Shown here: one piece after another, positions 17,338 to 25,000 of the stretch
Numbering within the stretch: the stretch's first letter is position 1
How the letters are laid out: the number at the start of each line of letters is the position of its first letter
DNA from: CAYLKS01 sp964384205 [NCBI: uncultured bacterium]
GTDB lineage: Bacteria > JAGOEH01
Length of the DNA stretch: 63,011 bases
Assembly: GCA_964384205.1 (NCBI GenBank)
Contig: CAYLKS010000011.1
Coordinates: 1 to 63,011 of the forward strand
Direction: 5' to 3'
Made by a program: the position numbers and the translations under genes
Notes under the pieces: generated by a model
The model's input: only the letters and a program-made list of their open reading frames with translations
The model's database searches: none
What the model was told of the DNA's origin: nothing

Positions 17338-18281
17338 TAGTACCTCCTTTTTATAATTTCTATTTTCCCCAGTAGATTTATTTCTATTGTGTTAGTTTTT
17401 TGTTCAATAGCCTCTCCGTCGATTTGCAATGATATTTCTTGTGGAGTTGTTATTTTTACTTTTTTTGCCCTGGTTTGATAAACTTTTTTTAGAAATAATG
17501 TTAAAAATATTGAAGGTTTCAATCTTGTTAACATTAATAATAGGTAATCAAGAAAATTTTTAATTATTGTGATTTCAAAATAGGCATCATTAATTTTGGT
17601 TGTATTTGATATTTTAGAACCAGATGCATAGCTGTTTATATTTGTTATTATAATATTTTTAAGTGGATGTTCAAAAAATAAGCTTATATTATTAGCTATA
17701 ATTTCTGTTTTTGGTGGAAGTTTTTTATAGAAGAATATTATGCCAAGTAATACATATAATATTTTATTTTGAAAGTTAAAAAAAATAAATTTATTTAACT
17801 TTTTTCTATAAAAATCGAATTTGTGAAGAATATATGCATCATATCCAATACTAAAATAATTAATCATTTGTATGCCGTTGATATAGAAAACATCAAAATA
17901 TATTTTTTCGCCATGTAGGATTATAGTCTTTAGTATATTAAATATTTGGGATTTTAATTTGTTATTTTTTAATTTTATATATAACCCTAATTCTCTGGCA
18001 AGATCATTTCCTACTCCTATAGGTATTATAGAAAAGGCAGAAGTGGTATTATATTGTAATATAGATTTTATTACAATTGAAGCTGTGCCATCTCCTCCAA
18101 CTGCTATTATTAAATCATAATTATTTTTAAATTCTATGATTTGTTGATTTGGTTTTGTTGTGTATATGTCATATTGTATATCTGGGAAGTAATTATTAAA
18201 TTTATTTTGAATAATTTTTTTTACGTGTTCGCCGGTTTTTCTTCCTGAAAATGGATTTATTACAAAGAGTATTTTTTGCAT
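17337..18281 (-). CDS. Diacylglycerol-kinase-like lipid kinase (YegS/BmrU type)
   Basis: A 314-residue cytoplasmic or membrane-bound lipid kinase. The N terminus NPFSGRKTGEHV is the family's start. The nucleotide-binding motif GGDGT is at residues 62-66, followed by PIGVGNDLAREL with the conserved Asn-Asp. A C-terminal QIDGE motif and the beta-rich second domain complete the fold, and the length is normal. Relatives phosphorylate diacylglycerol, phosphatidylglycerol or other lipids with ATP. The substrate here is unknown. The start overlaps the PHP gene by 22 bases. Neighbouring membrane proteins in the same operon suggest a role in envelope lipid turnover. Confidence 0.85.
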   Translation of the reverse strand: MQKILFVINPFSGRKTGEHVKKIIQNKFNNYFPDIQYDIYTTKPNQQIIEFKNNYDLIIAVGGDGTASIVIKSILQYNTTSAFSIIPIGVGNDLARELGLYIKLKNNKLKSQIFNILKTIILHGEKIYFDVFYINGIQMINYFSIGYDAYILHKFDFYRKKLNKFIFFNFQNKILYVLLGIIFFYKKLPPKTEIIANNISLFFEHPLKNIIITNINSYASGSKISNTTKINDAYFEITIIKNFLDYLLLMLTRLKPSIFLTLFLKKVYQTRAKKVKITTPQEISLQIDGEAIEQKTNTIEINLLGKIEIIKRRY

Positions 18282-19003
18282 AGATTATTTAATGATATGT
18301 TGTAGTTAAAGATAAGGTCTTTTTCTTTGAGAAAATTCAATCCATCATTTAAGTTACTGATTTCTTGAAGATCATCGTGCATATCTGTACCTATACTTAT
18401 TGGAATTAATTCGTCTTTACATAGTTCAAATAATTCTTCATTTAATCTGTAATAATTTATTCTGGTGTTTGTTGTTTCGTCAAAAAGTTGGTTTCTATAA
18501 CCGCATGTTAGTTCGATACCAATATTAAAATCTTTTAACACCTTTATAAGTTCCTTATTTTTTTTATAAAATAGAGCATGGATATGTGGATTTTTTTTAT
18601 TTGTAAATAAAGTATGAACAAGGAAAGCAGGTTTATTTAATTTTCCCAAAATTTTTCCAATATAAGATAGTTGTTTTATATTTTTTATATATTCTAAATT
18701 TACATAATCCAGGTAAGAAATAAATTGTTCGATATTTGGGGTGTAGTCTTCAATATCAAGTTCACCACCTTTTAAAAAACATACTTCTTTATATTTTTTA
18801 TTAATTTTTTCTATTGTTTCAATATAGAGAAAGAATTGTTGTTGTGTTTGTATTGATAATTTAAAACTAAATAGATGGTCTGAGAATCCGATAATTTTTA
18901 TATTATTATCAACAGCATATTGGGCAATATCTTCGGGCAAATATTCGCCGTCGGAGAATCTCGAATGTATATGTAAATTTGAGAGTATAATATTCTGATT
19001 CAT
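18260..19003 (-). CDS. PHP-domain metal-dependent phosphoesterase
   Basis: A 247-residue protein of the polymerase-and-histidinol-phosphatase superfamily. The metal ligands appear intact: HIHSRFSDG near the N terminus, FSDH at about residues 41-44, GGELDIE, LVHTLF and the late GTDMHD. The small size and the single domain suit a phosphatase or phosphoesterase rather than a polymerase domain. HisK-type histidinol-phosphatase is one possibility, but no his gene is in the window and the residues between motifs do not decide it. Its ATG overlaps the stop of the 53-residue gene (ATGA), and its end overlaps the lipid kinase start by 22 bases, so translation is coupled. Confidence 0.8.
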   Translation of the reverse strand: MNQNIILSNLHIHSRFSDGEYLPEDIAQYAVDNNIKIIGFSDHLFSFKLSIQTQQQFFLYIETIEKINKKYKEVCFLKGGELDIEDYTPNIEQFISYLDYVNLEYIKNIKQLSYIGKILGKLNKPAFLVHTLFTNKKNPHIHALFYKKNKELIKVLKDFNIGIELTCGYRNQLFDETTNTRINYYRLNEELFELCKDELIPISIGTDMHDDLQEISNLNDGLNFLKEKDLIFNYNISLNNLCKKYSL

Positions 19004-19161
19004 TTGATTTTTTTATAGTAGCTACGTCTGCGGTTTTCAAGATATTCTTCTCGTTGTTTTTTTAATTCTTTTTTCTTTTTTTCCATTTGTTTTATTTTTA
19101 TGCGCATATAGATATAGATTACAGCTAATAATAAAACTATGATTATTGTAGTATAATTCAT
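19000..19161 (-). CDS. Small 53-residue single-span membrane protein
   Basis: A short gene between the dehydrogenase and PHP genes. ATG at 19161-19159 is preceded by AAGGAG (19170-19165) at ideal spacing, and the TGA stop overlaps the next ATG (ATGA). The product starts MNYTTIIIVLLLAVIYIYMR, one transmembrane helix, and continues as a highly charged helix (KQMEKKKKELKKQREEYLEN, then RRRSYYKKIK) likely to form a coiled coil on the cytoplasmic side. No family recognised. The ribosome-binding site, the coupling and the clear helix-plus-coil design support a real gene. It could be a membrane scaffold or regulator for the proteins encoded around it. Confidence 0.75.
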   Translation of the reverse strand: MNYTTIIIVLLLAVIYIYMRIKIKQMEKKKKELKKQREEYLENRRRSYYKKIK

Positions 19162-19170
19162 ATTAACTCC

Positions 19171-20295
19171 TTAGCCTACAATTAATGAAGGTATAACTTT
19201 CAGATTTTTTAGTGCTAATAGATCATCTAATATAGGCTCAATTTTTTCCGCTGGTGGATAATTTAATATCATACCTTTGAGGTTTAAAGCAGCAATAATA
19301 GCCATTGATTCTCTTGTCCATTTTGTTGCAGAACCTATATGAGGGGTGATGACAACATTTTCCAGTTTAAATAGTTCTGGATTGATATTTGGTTCGTTAT
19401 TGAAGACATCTAATCCTGCGGCAAATATTTTTTTGTTTTTTAATGCTTCTATAAGAGCATCTTCTTCTATTATTGGACCGCGGGCGGTATTTATTAAAAT
19501 AGCATTTTGTTTCATACTGTTGATTCTATTTTTATTAATCATATTTTCAGTTTCTGGAGTCAATGGAGTGTGGATACTAATAACATCACATTTAGGGATC
19601 ATTTTATCTAAATTTTCATAAAATTCGCATGAAATAGGTTTTTTATTTAATATTTTTCTAGCATTATTTATTTGTTCTATGTAATTGTGTAGAATTTGTT
19701 TTTTACCACTTTTGGAGTAGTACAGAATGTTGGCTCCAATTCCTGCCATTTTGATCATATAGGAAATACCTATTCTCCCGGCACCAATTATACCAATATT
19801 TGAGCCCTCAAAAAGCATTCCCATACCAAGTTCGGGCAGCCAACCTTTGAATTTGCCTTCTCTTGTAAATTTATCCATTTCTACGATTCTTCTACCAGCA
19901 GAGAATGTTAAAGCAACTGCTAATTCTGCTGTAGTATCTGTTAAAACACCAGGAGTGTTTGAAACTTTTATATTTAATTTTTTTGCAGTATTTGTATCTA
20001 TATTGTTATATCCTACTGCATAATTTGAAATATATTTTAATCCTTTTGATGCAGCATATTCAAGAATTTCTTTATCCCATGATTCAGATAATTGAGATAT
20101 TACGCCAGTAAAATTTTCCATATCTAAAAGCTGTTTTAGATCATTTTTACTTAATGGATATCCGTTATTATAGTCTGCAATATATATTTTGCAATTAGCT
20201 TTTTTTAAGATAGTTATCCATTTTTCCCCCGGGAGATTTTTGGTTACGAGTATAGGGATATTTCCATTTTTATTTAATATTTTTTCGAACTTCAT
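19171..20295 (-). CDS. D-2-hydroxyacid dehydrogenase, plant-type hydroxypyruvate reductase-like
   Basis: A 374-residue NAD(P)-dependent oxidoreductase, probably reducing hydroxypyruvate or glyoxylate in the cytoplasm. The nucleotide site is GIIGAGRIG near residue 165. The catalytic set is complete: Arg in NTARGP, Glu in NNEPN and His in TPHIGSATKW. The overall pattern follows plant peroxisomal HPR1 more closely than ordinary bacterial SerA or GhrA: VSQLSESW-like and YAVGYNNID segments, NTPGVLTDTTAELA, the long insert after the Rossmann motif (about residues 185-225), and a C terminus ending in PSLIVG. Start ATG 20295 overlaps the stop of the upstream membrane protein (ATGA). Its link to the lipid and membrane genes around it is unexplained. 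Confidence 0.85.
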   Translation of the reverse strand: MKFEKILNKNGNIPILVTKNLPGEKWITILKKANCKIYIADYNNGYPLSKNDLKQLLDMENFTGVISQLSESWDKEILEYAASKGLKYISNYAVGYNNIDTNTAKKLNIKVSNTPGVLTDTTAELAVALTFSAGRRIVEMDKFTREGKFKGWLPELGMGMLFEGSNIGIIGAGRIGISYMIKMAGIGANILYYSKSGKKQILHNYIEQINNARKILNKKPISCEFYENLDKMIPKCDVISIHTPLTPETENMINKNRINSMKQNAILINTARGPIIEEDALIEALKNKKIFAAGLDVFNNEPNINPELFKLENVVITPHIGSATKWTRESMAIIAALNLKGMILNYPPAEKIEPILDDLLALKNLKVIPSLIVG

Positions 20296-21263
20296 TTGTT
20301 AACTCCTTTTTTATTTGATAGTATATCAATTAGATAAAATATTCCACCAAATAAACTAACTATAATTACTCCACCATATAATATTATAGAATAGCTTAAT
20401 ATCTGTTCTTTAGTAATAGAAAAATCGTATAAAAAAAGATATAAGCTATATTCTCTAATTCCAGAGCCATTTAAAGTAATTGGTATAAGAGTGATTATAT
20501 AAATTAATGGCGTATAAATATAGAAGGCAGATATGGGGATATTTTTATTTATAGTTTTGAAGATAGTCATATTGCTATAAACCATCCCAAGATAGATAAA
20601 AAAAGTGATAAAAAAACTTATTATTATTGCATTTTTTCTATTTTTATATTCATTTAGGGAGTTTTGAAATTCAATTGCCTTTGTCCAGAATTTTTTCCAT
20701 AATTTAAAATTTAATAAATCATGGAATAATAGATATATTTTTTTTGAAAAAATAAGCAGAATTCCAATAAATAAGGCAGTATAAATTGATATTATTATTA
20801 ATTGGATATGTTGTGGAAATGAAAAAAATAAATTTATATTGAGTATCAATATTATAATTCCTGCTGCAAAAAATACAATAAGCCCCAATAATCTTGCGAA
20901 TATTACAGAAGAATATGCTTCCATTTTTTGTGAAGAATCTTTTGATAATTTATAAGCTTTTACAAAATCGCCCCCTATTGCAGACGGCAAAAATGTTTGG
21001 AAAAAAAGCCCTATAAAATGGTATTTTAGAAGTTTTAAGAATTGGATATTTTTTATATTTTTAGATCGTAGTAATATTTGCCAGCGTATAGTGTGTAATA
21101 TTTGCATTATTAGAAATATTAATAAAGTAATAAAAAAATAATAAATATTAATATGTTTTATAATTGTGAAAAAATTTTTTGAATCTATTTTTTTAAATAA
21201 AAAATAGAATAAAAATAAGGTAATAAGTATTTTTAGAATTAATTTTATTTTATTATTTATCAT
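20292..21263 (-). CDS. UPF0104 / lysylphosphatidylglycerol-synthase transmembrane-region family protein
   Basis: A 323-residue polytopic membrane protein with about eight hydrophobic helices. The family signatures are HTIRWQILL after the second helix, FFQTFLPSAIGGDFVKAYKLSK at about residues 91-112, and LNGSGIREYSLY late in the sequence. Homologues include the membrane part of MprF (lipid flippase) and glycolipid-related proteins such as AglD. There is no aminoacyl-transferase domain, so it is not a full MprF. It probably moves or binds a lipid in the inner membrane. It overlaps the AMMECR1 gene by 11 bases and the dehydrogenase by 4. Confidence 0.85.
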   Translation of the reverse strand: MINNKIKLILKILITLFLFYFLFKKIDSKNFFTIIKHINIYYFFITLLIFLIMQILHTIRWQILLRSKNIKNIQFLKLLKYHFIGLFFQTFLPSAIGGDFVKAYKLSKDSSQKMEAYSSVIFARLLGLIVFFAAGIIILILNINLFFSFPQHIQLIIISIYTALFIGILLIFSKKIYLLFHDLLNFKLWKKFWTKAIEFQNSLNEYKNRKNAIIISFFITFFIYLGMVYSNMTIFKTINKNIPISAFYIYTPLIYIITLIPITLNGSGIREYSLYLFLYDFSITKEQILSYSIILYGGVIIVSLFGGIFYLIDILSNKKGVNK

Positions 21264-21897
21264 TTAGAGTGTTTTTTTCATCAAAATAAAAGGCATGATA
21301 GATGAAGACTCTTAATTTTCCTTTTTTCCATTCATCAGGTGGAAGCCCTGCCTTTAAACAAAGATGTGTTAGAAATTCTTCTTTAGTTGGTAGCTGCTCC
21401 CATACCTGGGGTAAGAATGTAGCTTGAAAAAATCCTTTTTGTATTATTACTCCGTCAATATTTGGTTGAAGTTTTTTTAAAAGTTCTTCTGTATTTTCAT
21501 AATAAAGCTCTTCAGGTTTTGTTAAAATAGTTATTTCTATATCGATTTTGTCAAATTCTTCTTTGGATAGAGGTGAAAATCTTGGGTCTCTGAATGCAGC
21601 ATTGATTGCATTATCTATTACAGCTTGATACAATGGTTCTCTACCTTCTATATATCCAATACAACCTCTTAAATTTCCATGTTTATGTAAAGTAACAAAA
21701 CAACCGGTTTTTTGTTTCAAGTTTCCAGATATTTCTTCTTTATTAATTTGAGGAAGTGGGGTATTAAAAATTTTAGCTTTGATAGTATTTCTTGCCAATT
21801 TAAGTAGAAAAATTTTTTCTTTTTTATTTAGAAAATCTCCCATAATTGTTTCTCCCGTTAATAATAACATAATTATAATTAAATAAATACTTTTCAT
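21253..21897 (-). CDS. AMMECR1-domain protein (AmmeMemoRadiSam system protein A family)
   Basis: A 214-residue protein with the AMMECR1 domain: the invariant LRGCIGYIEG at about residues 75-84, NAINAAFRDPRFSPL and PQVWEQLPTKEEFLTHLC. Its biochemical activity is not established in the family. Relatives usually sit beside a MEMO-like dioxygenase fold protein and a radical SAM protein; neither is here. Two starts are possible. ATG 21897 (AAGGAAAT upstream, about 11 bases after the predicted transcription start) adds a hydrophobic N terminus, MKSIYLIIIMLLLTGETI. The in-frame ATG at 21843 (GGGAG upstream) gives the usual cytoplasmic form starting MGDFLNKKEK. It is the first gene of the seven-gene operon. 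Confidence 0.85.
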   Translation of the reverse strand: MKSIYLIIIMLLLTGETIMGDFLNKKEKIFLLKLARNTIKAKIFNTPLPQINKEEISGNLKQKTGCFVTLHKHGNLRGCIGYIEGREPLYQAVIDNAINAAFRDPRFSPLSKEEFDKIDIEITILTKPEELYYENTEELLKKLQPNIDGVIIQKGFFQATFLPQVWEQLPTKEEFLTHLCLKAGLPPDEWKKGKLRVFIYHAFYFDEKNTLNDK

Positions 21898-21914
21898 AAT
21901 ATTTCCTTTTTTAT

Positions 21915-21943
21915 ATTTTAGTAAAGTTTGTTTAAAATGTCAA
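21915..21943 (-). promoter_or_regulatory. Promoter of the seven-gene minus-strand operon
   Basis: On the minus strand TTGACA (21943-21938), 17 bases and TAAAAT (21920-21915). The expected start of transcription is near 21908, giving a very short leader to the ATG at 21897. Confidence 0.75.
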
Positions 21944-22009
21944 GAAATCTTTTTAATTATAATTTCGGTAATATTTTTCCTGAGAAAAATCTTTAGCAAG
22001 ATGTTGTAT

Positions 22010-25000
22010 TTATTTTACAAAGAGCATTTTTTTTACTATTTTTTTATTTCCATATTTAATTGAATAGAAATATAATCCTGCGGGGTATCTGCTTAAATCG
22101 AGTATTTCTTTATATTCTACTCTTCCTTTTAAATGTATTTTTTTATTAGTTATTATTTTTCCTAATATATCGTTTACTTCAAAATCTACTTCGGCATCTT
22201 TACTTGCTATTATTTTTATAGTGGTTTTCCCATTAAATGGATTTGGATAATTCTGGTATAAGCTTATTATTTTTATTAAATTTTTTGTTCGATCTTGTAT
22301 ATTTGTTAGTTTTTCTGAGCATACTATATTGCTTGTATTTCCTGCAATATCTTCTTCTTCTATCCCATATCTTATTGTTTTACCATTTAATATGTTATCA
22401 TCTATATAATATTCATTTTTGTAGCCATTTATTAATAATATAGTATCTGGTTCTTCTATTCTGTATACATTATATCCGAGCAAATCATAGGCACCGCTAC
22501 CCTCCCATTTTACATTTATTAATCCTGTGCTATCTATTTCTACATTTACTTTTTTTACCCCTTCTGGTTTTATGGTATCTTTTTCTGTTTCATCTCTTGT
22601 TTTTATTTGTAAGTTTTTGTTTATTTTATTGCCTTCGATATCTGATAGTTCTATTTTAAATTCATAGTTTGAATTGTATTTTAGTCCTCCTATTATTACT
22701 TTGTGTATTTTATTTAATTCATTATTATATATTGGAATATAATCTCCCCCTATAATTTCTTTATAGTTTATGTTCATTGAACTTATGATATTAGTTTCAC
22801 AATATATTATGATTTTTCCTTCATAGTTATAAACTATTTCCGGTGAATATACAAAAGATAATGATTGGGCTCCTACATTTGCGTCTTCTATATTATCTTT
22901 ATATATCTCATTATCATAATAATCATTACTTTTTAGTTCTATATATTTTAATTGTTTTTCTGACACATCAGATATTACTATAATATGATTTTCATCTATT
23001 TCGTTATTATAATAGTAAATATAATTAGGACTCCACGTTATACTATCTGATTTAACCCTTGAATCTCCTGCTATGTCTGTTTCCCAGTATAGAACATTAT
23101 AATTTTCTGTTTTATATATATTTAGTGGTAATTTTGTACTTGCAGTTACAGGCTCATATTTTAATTTTGTAGTGAATTCGATGTTTTTGCTATATTCTGT
23201 TTCATTTCCTGATAAATCTTCTACTGTTATTATTCCTTTGTATTTTGTCCCAGGTAATAATCTTGTAACATATATTTTATGAGTGAATTCGTATTTTTGA
23301 CTTTCTATATAATTGATTGGGTTATTTGCTTGATAGATATATAACTTATATCGTGTTTGCTCATCTGTTTGATATTTTATTATTGCTAATGAATCATATA
23401 TTATCATAGTATAAGGAGTGATTGTGAATTCTGGAGATAATGTATCTGCATTTTTATTAGTATTAAAAGAATTTCCACCTGTTATTTTATTTAAATTTTC
23501 CAGTCCTATTTGTTTGTATAAAGAAGTACCTTCTGAAGGCCAGTTATAATTATTTCCTGCTAAATCTGTTAGGAGTATACTTATACTATATGTTTCTCCT
23601 GGCTGTAAATTGGTTAGTATGAATTGATGCATTATTTGAATTACGCTATCTCGTATTTGGTATAAAAGAGTATTATCATTTTGAGTAATAGAATTGTATA
23701 AACTTAATGTAGCATCACATGCTTCAGTTGCATAAATTGTTACTATAGCATTTGTAGCACCAGCATTTATATAAGGTCCCCGTAATATCATTGGTTTGGT
23801 TGTATCTGGGGAAGATTTTGTTTTCACCTCTATTGTGAAATTTGAATATTTATTTTCTTTATTACGTACTACCCCCGGGACTAAATTATATAAAGTTGAA
23901 GGATTTAAATTCTCAAATTTTATAATGTGTTTTTTACTTTTTATATCATCGGTTTTTTCCTCTATTAATGTTTCTCCTATATTTAATTTACATACTCCTT
24001 CTATTATTTCATCTGTATTAAAACCCACTATTATAGTATTATAGCTTATATATAAAATTTGTGGTTTTTCTGTGATAGGAACTTCCTTTATTTCTTTTTT
24101 TTCTAATGTTAATATACTATCTATTCCGTTACTTAATACATTGTATTTATTGTTATAAAAATATCTTATATCATAATAATATTTTGTATTACTTGTTAAT
24201 TGCTCCTTTTTTATTCTATATTCACCTTTTACTTCATATATTAGTAAACTATCCATTGTTTCTTTATTTGTACCAAAATAGTAATAACAGTCCAATGCTT
24301 CTGAATTATCCACAACCCAATACATTTGCAAAGTAGTGTCTGTTAATTCTTCTATTATAGGACGAGTTGTAAATTTATATGTTGGAATATCCCCTTTACC
24401 TTGGATTTTAATTAAATATTCCCTCTCATCACCATATATTTTTATTAATCCCGTATATAATATTGTATCCGATGGTATAAATTCTATTTTTACGTCAGTA
24501 GAATCGTTACTATTAATTTTTTTGCCAGCACCTTCTATTATTTTAAATATTTCTGGTGTGTTTGATTTTATAATTATGCTATCTATTTTTTTAGAAATAG
24601 TTGAATTATTGTATACTTTTATTATTGCAGTATCAGATGTCCCTATATTTACTTTTTTCAAATCTATACTATCTATTTTTACATATAATGAACCAGATGT
24701 TATTTCAAATTCTTCACTTTCTCCATAATATTTTGGTAATAACCAATGTGTTATTTTAAATTTATTATTTTTGCTATCTATTTCTGGTAATTTTACTTTT
24801 TTTATTCCATTGTTTAGTTCTTTATATAATTCTTTCCATGAATTACCTCCGTCTGTACTCAAGCTTATTAGAATAGTATCTATTATTCCTTTATTACTCC
24901 AGCTTACTATAATAGTATCCCCTGCATTATATATTTTTTTTCTTAATGAATCTACATATATATAAGGAGTATCTGTTATTGTAAAGTGTATTTCATTTGT

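Noticed and set aside
21973-21990. Hairpin ATTTTTC-CTGA-GAAAAAT after the giant minus-strand gene
   Set aside because: Mostly A-T pairs with only one G-C pair and no T run on the minus strand, too weak to call a terminator.
23796-24965. Series of plus-strand frames inside the giant minus-strand gene
   Set aside because: They are Leu/Ile/Tyr-rich shadows without ribosome-binding sites; the opposite frame is one long protein with recognisable repeats.
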